A stretch of DNA of 7,455 bases from Bryobacteraceae bacterium (lineage in GTDB: Bacteria; Acidobacteriota; Terriglobia; Bryobacterales; Bryobacteraceae). Location: positions 1 through 7,455 of the forward strand of contig JAICMB010000146.1 of assembly GCA_025929455.1 (NCBI GenBank). Reading direction: 5' to 3'. Position 1 is the stretch's first letter; each line of letters begins with the position of its first letter. Shown here in pieces: positions 1-6,743 of the stretch. The notes under the pieces were generated by a model, which was not told where the DNA came from, did no database searches, and was given only the letters and a program-made list of their open reading frames with translations. The translations under genes were made by a program, and so were the position numbers.

Positions 1-1023
1 CAGCACGCCGCGGGCAAACGCCTGGCGGAGTTGTCGGGCGCGGAGTTCGGACTGGTGACGTCCGGTGCGGCGGGCGCGATGTCGTCGGCAGCGGCCGCTT
101 GCATGGCAGGCACCGATCCGCAAAAGATCTGGCAGCTTCCCGACACCACCGGCATGAAGAACGAAGTCATCATGCACGGCGGGCGCAGCGCGTTCGACAG
201 CGCGATTCGGCTGACGGGCGCGAAGCTCGTGCTGGCGCGAGACGAGGCCGGTGTGCGCGGTGCGATCAACAGCAATACCGCGATGATCTACACGACCGCG
301 CTCGGCGATACGCTCGAACGCGTGGTGTCGATCGCGCGCGAGGCGCATGTGCCGCTGCTGCTCGACGATGCGGCGGGTATTCCTCCCATAGAGAATCTAC
401 GGAAGTACTCCGGCATGGGCATCGACATGTATACGTTCAGCGGCGGCAAGGGACTGTGCGGACCGCAATGTACCGGCATTCTGCTGGGCAGGCGCGATCT
501 GATCGAAGCGGCGATGAAGAACACCAGCCCGTACGAGGGCGCGGTGTGCCGGCCGATGAAGGTAGGCAAGGAAGAAGTGGTAGCTTGCCTCGCAGCGGTC
601 GAGGCCTGGACCAAGCTCGATCTCGCAGCGCTCAATCGCGAATGGAAGACGCGTGTCGACCGCATTGCAAAGGTGCTCGCCACAGTTCCGGGCGTGACTA
701 CGTCGATTACCATCCCCGAGGACGGCAACCGCTATCCCACGCTGACCGTCAACTGGGACGAGGACGCGTGGAAGTTCAGCGTCTCCGATTGCGACGGCGC
801 CTTGCGGGACGGCACGCCGCGCATCGAAGTCCTCACCGCGCGCAATCCCAGCCTGGTCCCCGCAGTTGTCGAAGGTTATGTGAACGAAAAGAAAGCTGTC
901 CCGCATGAAGTCAACCGGTTGCAAATCGTTTCTATGACGCTGCAGCCGGGCGAGGATCTGATCGTCGCGAAACGGCTTCGCGATCTGCTGTTGTCAGCAC
1001 GCCGCAACGCCGGAAAGCCATAA
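1..1023 (+). CDS. SelA-like PLP-dependent enzyme (aminotransferase class V fold), 5' end missing
   Basis: The frame is open from base 1, so the gene starts upstream; the TTG at 31 is an internal Leu codon. The visible 340 residues look like the SelA-related branch of fold-type I PLP enzymes (selenocysteine synthase-like and D-glucosaminate-6-phosphate ammonia-lyase-like proteins). Seen: an N-terminal LVTSGAAGAM segment that fits the family's cofactor phosphate-binding region, a LLLDDAAGIPP segment (codons 120-130) whose Asp should pair with the pyridine nitrogen, and SGGKG with the probable Schiff-base Lys at codon 150 (bases 448-450). The C-terminal part carries LTVNWDED and ends in RNAGKP. 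In this family such proteins are usually metabolic lyases or aldolases acting on amino acids or amino sugars. True selenocysteine synthesis is unlikely, because no selB or selC is in view. The stop abuts the GH127 start, so the two are probably co-transcribed. The substrate cannot be told from sequence. Confidence 0.85.
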   Translation, partial: QHAAGKRLAELSGAEFGLVTSGAAGAMSSAAAACMAGTDPQKIWQLPDTTGMKNEVIMHGGRSAFDSAIRLTGAKLVLARDEAGVRGAINSNTAMIYTTALGDTLERVVSIAREAHVPLLLDDAAGIPPIENLRKYSGMGIDMYTFSGGKGLCGPQCTGILLGRRDLIEAAMKNTSPYEGAVCRPMKVGKEEVVACLAAVEAWTKLDLAALNREWKTRVDRIAKVLATVPGVTTSITIPEDGNRYPTLTVNWDEDAWKFSVSDCDGALRDGTPRIEVLTARNPSLVPAVVEGYVNEKKAVPHEVNRLQIVSMTLQPGEDLIVAKRLRDLLLSARRNAGKP

Positions 1024-1026
1024 GTG

Positions 1027-2940
1027 ATGAAATTTACTCGCAGACAATTTGCCGCCGGTGCGCTTGCCACCGCTGCTATGCCGCTCGCCCGCGCGCAGGC
1101 GCCGCTGAAGAGCTCGACTGACCGCGATATGCTGCCGTTCAATGCGTCGCTCGCGTTCACGAGAGAGCCGGTCGCGCCCGCCGTGCAGCCATTTCCGATG
1201 GAGGACGTGCGCTTGCTCGCCGGACCGTTTCAACAAGCGCAGGAATGGAACCGCGGCTACCTGCACCGGCTAGATGCGGACCGCCTGCTGCATACCTTCC
1301 GCACCAACGCCGGGCTGCCTTCGAGCGCAACGCCCCTCGGCGGATGGGAAGAACCCACGGGCGAGCTGCGCGGCCACTTCACCGGTCACTTCCTCTCCGC
1401 GTGCGCGCTGATGCACGCGTCCACTGGCGATGCGCAGCTCAAGAGCAAGGGCGACTACATGGTGGCCGAACTGGCCAAATGCCAGCAGAAGCTGCCGGGC
1501 GGTTATCTGAGCGCGTTCCCGCTTGAATTTTTTGACCGGCTGAACGCACGGCAAAAGGTCTGGGCGCCCTTCTACACCATTCACAAAATCATGGCCGGCC
1601 TGCTCGACATGCATCAGCATGCCGGCAACGCGCAAGCGCTCGAGGTGCTGCAGGGCATGGCGAACTGGGCCGGCAAATGGACCGGCGCGATTCCCGAGCC
1701 GCACATGCAGGACATCCTCAACACCGAGTACGGCGGGATGAACGACATCCTTTATAAACTCGCCGCCGCCACGGGTGAAGACGGCTATGCGCGCACGGGC
1801 GACCGCTTCACGAAGCAGATTTTCTTTAATCCGCTGGAACTGCATCGCGACGAGCTGCGCGGCTTGCATGTCAATACGCACATCCCGCAGGTGATCGGCG
1901 CGGCGAAGCGGTACGAGCTATCGGGCGACATGCGCTTCCACGATGTGGCCGCCTTCTTCTGGCACGAGGTGGTCGGCGCGCGCGCGTACGCCACCGGCGG
2001 CACCAGCAACAACGAACACTGGCTCACGCCGCCGCGGCAGCTTGCCGCGGAACTGCGGCGCGGAACGTCGATGTGCGAATGCTGTTGCGCGTACAACATG
2101 CTGAAGTTAACCCGGCATGTGTATCGCTGGACGGCGGACCCGCGCACCATGGATTACTACGAGCGCACTCTGTTCAATCATCGCCTGGGCGCGATCCAGC
2201 CCGAGACCGGACACACCATTTACTATCTTTCGCTCGTGCCCGGAGCGTGGAAAACGTTTAATACCGAGGACCATTCGTTCTGGTGCTGTACGGGAACCGG
2301 CACGGAAGAATTTTCGAAGCTGAACGATAGCATCTACTATCGCGACGCGGACGGCGTGTATGTGAACCTGTTTATACCGTCGGAAGCGCACTGGCCGGAA
2401 AGGGATCTGCGCATCCGGCAGGAAACCACTTTCCCCGATGAGCCGAAGACCGCGATCGTGCTGCAGACTGCCAAGCCACAACGCATGCTGCTGCGCGTGC
2501 GCGTGCCGCACTGGATCGCGCCGGGCGCGGTGGTGCGCGTGAACGGGAAGCCGCTCGAGGCCGTGCCGTCGCCGGGCAGCTATCTGACGATCGCGCGCGT
2601 GTGGCACGACGGCGATCGCGTCGAGATGGACGTGCCCATGCGCCTGCGCATCGAGCGCATGCCCGATGACCCGCACATGGGCGCGGTGATGTACGGGCCG
2701 CTGGTGCTCGCGGGCTTGCTCGGGCGCGACGGTTTGACAGCGGACCTGATCACCGGCCCCATGGGACCGGACGTTCGCAAACATCCGCTAAGCGTGCCCG
2801 CCCTGGCCGCAGACGGCAAGGACCTCGAACAGTGGATGCAGCGCACCGCGGCGCTAACGTTCCGCGCACGGGAGATCGAGTTCGTGCCGTTCAACCGCGT
2901 GTTCGATCAGCGGTACGGGGTCTATTGGCAACTCGCGTAG
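1027..2940 (+). CDS. GH127 (DUF1680) beta-L-arabinofuranosidase-type glycoside hydrolase, Tat-exported
   Basis: A complete 637-residue protein. I chose ATG 1027 over GTG 1024: GGAAAG at 1012-1017 lies 9 nt before the ATG, though GTG remains possible. The N-terminus is a twin-arginine signal (TRRQF at residues 4-8, hydrophobic stretch AAGALATAAM, AxA-type cleavage near residue 25), so the enzyme is probably exported folded. The body fits the (alpha/alpha)6-barrel family GH127. In characterised GH127 enzymes a Zn-bound Cys is the nucleophile and a Glu is the acid/base. The matching residues here are Glu330 in GGTSNNEHW (acid/base), Glu351 and Cys353 in the CECCCAYN cluster, and Cys420-Cys421 in FWCCTGTG (Cys420 nucleophile, both Zn ligands). 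All are present, so it should be active. After residue 440 come beta-sandwich-like domains (RVRVPHWI, VNGKP, MYGPLVLAGL). Family members release beta-L-arabinofuranose from plant arabinans, extensin or similar glycans; related GH146 shares the same residues and cannot be excluded. It follows the SelA-like gene directly. Confidence 0.93.
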   Translation: MKFTRRQFAAGALATAAMPLARAQAPLKSSTDRDMLPFNASLAFTREPVAPAVQPFPMEDVRLLAGPFQQAQEWNRGYLHRLDADRLLHTFRTNAGLPSSATPLGGWEEPTGELRGHFTGHFLSACALMHASTGDAQLKSKGDYMVAELAKCQQKLPGGYLSAFPLEFFDRLNARQKVWAPFYTIHKIMAGLLDMHQHAGNAQALEVLQGMANWAGKWTGAIPEPHMQDILNTEYGGMNDILYKLAAATGEDGYARTGDRFTKQIFFNPLELHRDELRGLHVNTHIPQVIGAAKRYELSGDMRFHDVAAFFWHEVVGARAYATGGTSNNEHWLTPPRQLAAELRRGTSMCECCCAYNMLKLTRHVYRWTADPRTMDYYERTLFNHRLGAIQPETGHTIYYLSLVPGAWKTFNTEDHSFWCCTGTGTEEFSKLNDSIYYRDADGVYVNLFIPSEAHWPERDLRIRQETTFPDEPKTAIVLQTAKPQRMLLRVRVPHWIAPGAVVRVNGKPLEAVPSPGSYLTIARVWHDGDRVEMDVPMRLRIERMPDDPHMGAVMYGPLVLAGLLGRDGLTADLITGPMGPDVRKHPLSVPALAADGKDLEQWMQRTAALTFRAREIEFVPFNRVFDQRYGVYWQLA

Positions 2941-3058
2941 CACGTCTGCGCGTATCGAGGTCCAGCTTCATGCTCACGAGAACCGTATCGCGCGCTTTGA
3001 AGAGCGCACCTCGTTACCACGAGGCTGCGGCGCTGATCTGCGAGAGTTGGAGCTGTAC
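2941..3058 (+). other. Spacer without an intact gene, with two tandem hairpins
   Basis: No convincing gene lies here. A reading frame running out of the GH127 coding region in another frame covers part of it, but its product has no recognisable motif. The frame used by the N-terminal piece of the DUF1801 remnant is also open back through this stretch (including RIARFEERTS and LRELELYMKRP), with no ATG before 3059. The only clear structure is a pair of adjacent stem-loops at 2992-3007 and 3009-3024. Confidence 0.6.
2992..3024. repeat. Two adjacent 6-bp stem-loops downstream of the GH127 gene
   Basis: Stem-loop 1 is GCGCTT (2992-2997), loop TGAA, GAGCGC (3002-3007): five Watson-Crick pairs plus one closing T-G pair. 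Stem-loop 2 is CCTCGT (3009-3014), loop TACC, ACGAGG (3019-3024): six perfect pairs. One base (A3008) separates them. They sit 51 nt after the GH127 stop. Neither is followed by a T-run on either strand, so they do not qualify as classical intrinsic terminators. They could protect the 3' end of the upstream mRNA, or be chance in GC-rich DNA. Confidence 0.45.
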
Positions 3059-3323
3059 ATGAAAAGGCCCGTCCCGGTGGAATCTGCTTCTGCATTAATC
3101 GACGAGAAGATCAAGGGACTCGGGGACTGCCGCGGGAAGGCGCTCGCAGAAGTGCTCGAAATGTACACGAAGCAGACCTCGACATGGTCAGGCGCGCCAT
3201 CGACATGCACGAAGGGACAAGATTGACGAGGCGGCGTTGAAGGATCTCATCCGCGCTGCAGTGGCGCTCAATCTCAAGGGAAAGCCGAAGCCCCGGCGAG
3301 CGGGCAGCCAGCGGGCCGGCTAG
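3059..3323 (+). pseudogene. Decayed DUF1801-family gene (two frameshifts and an internal deletion)
   Basis: Three pieces in three frames together resemble a small DUF1801 domain protein (normally about 120-140 residues, function unclear, related to the bacterial YdhG group). Piece 1 (from ATG 3059) reads ASALIDEKIKGLGDCRGKAL, like the family's N-terminal 'LID-KI-ELGDWRG-TLA'. Its frame shifts around 3170, after EMYTK. Piece 2 (about 3172-3216) reads ADLDMV then RRAIDMHEG, joining the family's 'ADPD-V' region straight to the near-C-terminal 'RRAID-HEG' region, so most of the central domain is missing. Piece 3 (3219-3323) reads KIDEAALKDLIRAAVALN and ends at TAG. One missing G in the GGG run at 3214-3216 would restore EGDKID. 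Read from ATG 3059 without correction, the product is about 55 residues and stops at 3224-3226. GGAG at 3049-3052 is a plausible old ribosome site. The family match is from remembered consensus. Confidence 0.72.
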
Positions 3324-3327
3324 CGCC

Positions 3328-4386
3328 TCACCGCTTCAGTGCCGTATCGTCCACCGGCATTTGCTGGCGCGGCACTTCGTCCCGCTTGCCCACGCTCGTG
3401 CGCGCCTGATGATGTATATGTCCGAGACTCGTGCCGGTCAGTGCCACCGCGACGAAGCCGGCCACCAGCAGCGGCAGCGTGATCAATGCCCAAAGAATAA
3501 ACGAAAACCGCTTCGCTATTCCGCGTGCGACACCGAACAGCTCCAGGCTCTGCACGGTCGCCCACTGAAACGTACCGACGTTCCCCGGCGCTTGCGGCAC
3601 AACCGCGTTTAACCGCAAAATCACCATCAGCACGAACGAGCGGCTGAGGGCCAGATAGGCCGTCTCATGAAAGCCGCGGAGCACCGCGTAGATCGGCAGC
3701 ACTTGCAGAATCATAAACGGCGCACTCACGAAGAAAGCGAAATACAGATACCGCGAATGCCCGATCAGGTGCAGGTCCTTGATTAAAACGTGTGCCCAGC
3801 TCAGCCAACTAACGTTTACCAATTTGTCGAGCGTCTGCTCGCGCCAATACATCGCAAGGCCGATGAGAATGGCGCAAACGGCGATCAGCAGTCCCAAATA
3901 AAACGCAGCCTCGCGCATCCAATACGGAACCGGCGCCAGGCGGAACGCCGTAAACAGGCATGCCATCAACCAGAGCCCGTCGAAAATGCGCTCGATGAGC
4001 GCGGAAGCGAGCGTTACCGAAACCGGCAGTTCGCTCCAGCGCGCCTGCAGATAGCAGCGGATAATCTCGCCCGAGCGCAGCGGGAGCACTTCATTCGCGT
4101 ATAAGCCGACAAAGATGGCGCGCGTCGATCGCCACACTGGTACGTGGGCCACGGGCGCCAGCACCAGGCTCCACCGCCAGCCCTGCAGCACGTAGAGCAG
4201 CACACTGGACGCAACCGAAACCGCCACCCAGCCCCAATCCAGATGCGCGATATCGTACCCGAGCCGCCGCAGATTGATGCCATGCAGCGCCCAAATCAGG
4301 CAGATAATCGAAATGAGATTTACGGCTACGAAGAGCGCGATGGAGCGATACGACCGTGCTCCTGCAGTGGCCATCGTCACCACCAT
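3328..4386 (-). CDS. Flippase-like / lysylphosphatidylglycerol synthase transmembrane-domain protein (UPF0104 type)
   Basis: A 352-residue polytopic inner-membrane protein. Likely membrane spans lie near residues 15-35, 52-72, 132-150, 160-180, 211-235, 245-265 and 292-318, followed by a charged tail (RTSVGKRDEVPRQQMP). Family marks: LPLRSGEIIRCYL (101-113) and LIERIFDGLWL (130-140), matching the 'LP-R-GE--R--L' and 'ERI-DG' motifs, and PGNVGTFQW (267-275), matching the 'PGG-G-FE' loop but with Asn for the second Gly and Gln for the usual Glu. This fold is the membrane half of MprF and also occurs alone in proteins thought to move or modify lipids or isoprenoid-linked sugars. There is no aminoacyl-transferase domain, so it should not make lysyl-phosphatidylglycerol itself. 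It is last in the minus-strand unit, 27 nt after the DUF885 stop. No good ribosome site precedes the ATG at 4386; the second ATG at 4374 is an alternative start. Confidence 0.87.
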   Translation of the reverse strand: MVVTMATAGARSYRSIALFVAVNLISIICLIWALHGINLRRLGYDIAHLDWGWVAVSVASSVLLYVLQGWRWSLVLAPVAHVPVWRSTRAIFVGLYANEVLPLRSGEIIRCYLQARWSELPVSVTLASALIERIFDGLWLMACLFTAFRLAPVPYWMREAAFYLGLLIAVCAILIGLAMYWREQTLDKLVNVSWLSWAHVLIKDLHLIGHSRYLYFAFFVSAPFMILQVLPIYAVLRGFHETAYLALSRSFVLMVILRLNAVVPQAPGNVGTFQWATVQSLELFGVARGIAKRFSFILWALITLPLLVAGFVAVALTGTSLGHIHHQARTSVGKRDEVPRQQMPVDDTALKR

Positions 4387-4413
4387 GATAGCGAAGGGTT
4401 CGAAAGGACCCTG

Positions 4414-6108
4414 CTATTGCGTGAGCAGGTTCCCGAGCGCCGGAAGCGGCACTGCGCCTTCGCTCAGCGCTTTGCGATGAAACTCCGCCAGCTTGAATGA
4501 CGCGCCCGCACGTTTCTCGTACTCGCTCCGCACGCGCAGCCACCCGCGCCATCCGGCAAAATACGTGGCTAGTTGCACGGAGGACAGCTTCGCTCGTTGC
4601 AGTTTCGCGGTTGCTTCCTCTTTTTCCTGATACGCCTGGTTCAGCATCAGGTCCATGGCCTGCTCGTCCGTCATACCCAAGGTTTGCAGGCGAATATCGA
4701 GGATGGTGTTCGAGATCACGCGCAGCATCTGCTTCAAAAATGTCATGCGCAGATCTTTGCTGTTGTTCAAATATCCTTCATCCGACATCAACTGCTGCGC
4801 GTACACGGCCCAGCCTTCCACGTACGGACCGTTGCCGTACAGCGCTCGCAGCGCACGGCGGTCCGGCGGCTGAACTTCATTCGCGTATTGCGTTTGCACG
4901 TAATGGCCGGGCATGGCTTCATGGATGGTCAGCTCCTGAATGCCGTAGGTGTTGTATTCGCGCAGCTTCGATTCAATGCGTTGCTTCGGCCAGTTGGACG
5001 GGATGGGCGTCACCCAGTAGAACGCGCCCAGACGCGGCTGCAACGCGGGTGCGGGATTAAAACCGCCCACGGCATAAATTCCGCGCATGAACTCGGGCGT
5101 TTCGATCACCTTCAGGTTGGACTGGTTCTGCAGCGGAACTAAATCCCTGTGCTTCACGAACGCCGTCGCCTCGGCGAGATCGTTTTTCGCCGTTTGCATG
5201 TAATCGCCCGGCGTGGGATGCTGCTGCGCGATGCGGTCGAGCGCAACGCGGACGGTCTGCGGCGCTGCGAGTTGCGCCATTTGCTGCTGCGTCTCGCGCA
5301 ACGCCTGCTCGGCCTCGGCCAGCATCTGTTCCGGCGTGCGATCAACGGCCAGCGTCAGACGAAATTTCGCCACGTAGTTCTGTTTCCCAAGCCGCCATTC
5401 GCCAGGCTTGCCGGTCAGATCGTTTTTTAAATAGGCGTTGAAGTTGCGCAGCGATTCCAGCGCGATCGCAGCCGCTTTGTCGTATTCCCTTTTCAGATCC
5501 GCCGGCGCGTGGTCGCGCAGCGTCTTGTCGATCAGCCCAATAGTTCCATCGTTCTCCTGCTGCGCAACCTCCACCCAGATGGAGGGTGCGTTGATCAGGT
5601 TATCCCGCGCCTGCCGCATGAGCCCGGGCACGCGATCGAGCCGCGCGATGATGTCGCGATAGCGTTCCTCGAGCGGTGCGTACTCCAGCACGTAAGGCGT
5701 AAACAGCGCCGCACCAGCCAGCTCCACATACATCGTGGGATTGTGCCGCCAGTTGCGAATGCGGTCGAGCTCCAGCATCTGCAGCTCTGCGGCATCGTGC
5801 ATGATGCGGTAGTCCGTTTTGTCTTCAGCGGATAGCGACGCCTGGTTGAGCACGCTCAGGTGGTCGAGGAAATTACGATAAAAACGCCGCTGCTCCCGCA
5901 CGCCCGCCAGGCTCCAGTCGTCGATCTCGCGGTCGAGTTTGCGGCCGTTGTGCTCGTGATATCCGGCCCCCGTAGCGGCCACCGGCGAAAGCGCGAGCGA
6001 TTCGTAAACGAAGTCGTGCGTGAGCTGGCCAATGTCCTGTCTTTCGCCCGGCATTTTACACGCGCCCAATGCGGCAATGGCAGCAATTGCAAATGCCGTG
6101 CGCCTCAT
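4414..6108 (-). CDS. DUF885 family lipoprotein, putative metallohydrolase (HExxxGH)
   Basis: A 564-residue protein. The start at 6108 is preferred over the in-frame ATG at 6123: it overlaps the DUF1080 stop as ATGA and has GGAAGGA 6 nt upstream, whereas the 6123 ATG overlaps that site. The N-terminus MRRTAFAIAAIAALGAC is a lipoprotein signal with Cys17 as the lipidated residue, so the protein is probably membrane-anchored outside the cytoplasm. The DUF885 family is recognised by HEAMPGH at 396-402 and by EGWAVYAQQL from Glu431. The two His and the Glu are the likely metal site, as in gluzincin-like peptidases. Other family-like segments are YNTYGIQELTIHEA just before the motif and ATYFAGW near 515-520. 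DUF885 proteins are widespread in Acidobacteriota and are annotated as probable carboxypeptidases or hydrolases; the substrate is unknown. The gene is coupled to the DUF1080 gene upstream and followed closely by the flippase gene. Confidence 0.92.
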   Translation of the reverse strand: MRRTAFAIAAIAALGACKMPGERQDIGQLTHDFVYESLALSPVAATGAGYHEHNGRKLDREIDDWSLAGVREQRRFYRNFLDHLSVLNQASLSAEDKTDYRIMHDAAELQMLELDRIRNWRHNPTMYVELAGAALFTPYVLEYAPLEERYRDIIARLDRVPGLMRQARDNLINAPSIWVEVAQQENDGTIGLIDKTLRDHAPADLKREYDKAAAIALESLRNFNAYLKNDLTGKPGEWRLGKQNYVAKFRLTLAVDRTPEQMLAEAEQALRETQQQMAQLAAPQTVRVALDRIAQQHPTPGDYMQTAKNDLAEATAFVKHRDLVPLQNQSNLKVIETPEFMRGIYAVGGFNPAPALQPRLGAFYWVTPIPSNWPKQRIESKLREYNTYGIQELTIHEAMPGHYVQTQYANEVQPPDRRALRALYGNGPYVEGWAVYAQQLMSDEGYLNNSKDLRMTFLKQMLRVISNTILDIRLQTLGMTDEQAMDLMLNQAYQEKEEATAKLQRAKLSSVQLATYFAGWRGWLRVRSEYEKRAGASFKLAEFHRKALSEGAVPLPALGNLLTQ

Positions 6109-6743
6109 GGCAGTTCCTTCCATTTCACGTTTCGAAACTCAATGGGGTAATGCTCCGCTTCTAATCCGACGTAGCCGCGCAGCCGCTCGCACTCAAAGTG
6201 ACTCGTCTCGACGCCGTTCACCGTCAGCGTGATCGAACGCCCTTGCGCGCGAATATCGAAAGTGTTCCACGCGCCGGGCGGTCGCACTGGATCGGATGGC
6301 ATTTGCGATTTGAGGTTCACGCGGCGCTTCACGCCATCGCGAAACTCGTCGTAAAAAAAGAAGCCGCTGTTGCCCGGCGCGCCGATCTGCGCCTGAAACC
6401 AGCGCGAGCCATCGGCGGCGGTGCGTACGTAAACGCCGCTGTTGTAATGCTGAGGCTTGCTTCCAGACAGGTCGGGCAGCTTGCGGAATCTCCATTCCAC
6501 GTGCAGCGCGAAATCGCCAACTTCGCGGTCGTAGCGAAGGAATTCGTGCCCGCGCGCGGCCGTTCCGTCGCAGAGCACCGTGCCATCCGGCAAAATGCTC
6601 CACTGCGACACGGCATCGAGTGCCGTGGTAGGCGTCATCGGCACACGCGTCCAATGTTCGAAAGACGCACGCGGCTGAATGGCGGTCCAGTCCGCCGCGA
6701 AGCAGCACGACGTTATCGCGAGAACGCTAAACAACAGCCGCAC
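6105..6743 (-). CDS. DUF1080 (3-keto-disaccharide hydrolase domain) secreted protein
   Basis: A 212-residue protein with a GTG start at 6743. GGGAG at 6755-6751 on the minus strand, 7 nt upstream, supports this start. The N-terminus (MRLLFSVLAITSCCFAADW) is a signal peptide. Cleavage after CFA is one reading; ITSC at residues 10-13 could instead be a short lipobox, so soluble versus lipid-anchored is open. The rest is a single concanavalin-like beta-sandwich of the DUF1080 type. Recognisable parts: WSILPDGTVLCDG (48-60), a strand pair ending in HVEWRF (81-86), NSGVYVR (101-107), FQAQIG (116-121), GAWNTFDI (157-164), ITLTVNGV (171-178), and the closing GLEAEHYPIEFRNVKW. Some family members hydrolyse 3-keto-glucosides and others only bind or modify sugars; no catalytic assignment can be made here. 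Its 5' end overlaps fabD by 17 bp and its stop overlaps the DUF885 start as ATGA, indicating coupled translation. Confidence 0.91.
   Translation of the reverse strand: MRLLFSVLAITSCCFAADWTAIQPRASFEHWTRVPMTPTTALDAVSQWSILPDGTVLCDGTAARGHEFLRYDREVGDFALHVEWRFRKLPDLSGSKPQHYNSGVYVRTAADGSRWFQAQIGAPGNSGFFFYDEFRDGVKRRVNLKSQMPSDPVRPPGAWNTFDIRAQGRSITLTVNGVETSHFECERLRGYVGLEAEHYPIEFRNVKWKELP
6109..6121 (-). promoter_or_regulatory. Ribosome binding site deciding the DUF885 start
   Basis: On the minus strand GGAAGGA (6121-6115) lies 6 nt before the ATG at 6108-6106. It sits inside the 3' end of the DUF1080 coding sequence. It supports the 6108 start and re-initiation by ribosomes finishing the upstream gene. 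Confidence 0.7.

Noticed and set aside
31..33. TTG as the start of the SelA-like gene.
   Set aside because: The frame is open upstream to base 1 and the preceding codons (AGKRLAEL) fit the family's helix before the GAAGA segment, so the gene is cut by the window edge.
1..1023. A selenocysteine-insertion system suggested by the SelA-like protein.
   Set aside because: The resemblance is to the wider SelA-related enzyme family. No selB, selD or tRNA-Sec is visible, and the direct neighbour is a glycosidase.
2107..2784. A long open frame of 225 codons on the minus strand opposite the GH127 gene.
   Set aside because: It is Arg/His/Ala-rich without any family motif and lies opposite a gene whose own frame is fully explained. 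Such frames are common in GC-rich coding DNA. The same applies to the other antisense frames across the window.
2832..3062. A plus-strand frame of 76 codons spanning the GH127 end and the spacer.
   Set aside because: Its first half overlaps the GH127 C-terminus out of frame and the second half shows no motif or good start context. The better explanation for the region is spacer followed by the DUF1801 remnant.
3293..3319. Inverted pair CCGGC / GCCGG near the convergent junction, considered as a terminator.
   Set aside because: The stem is only 5 bp with a 17-nt loop and there is no T-run on either strand. It lies in the coding remnant, so it is likely chance.
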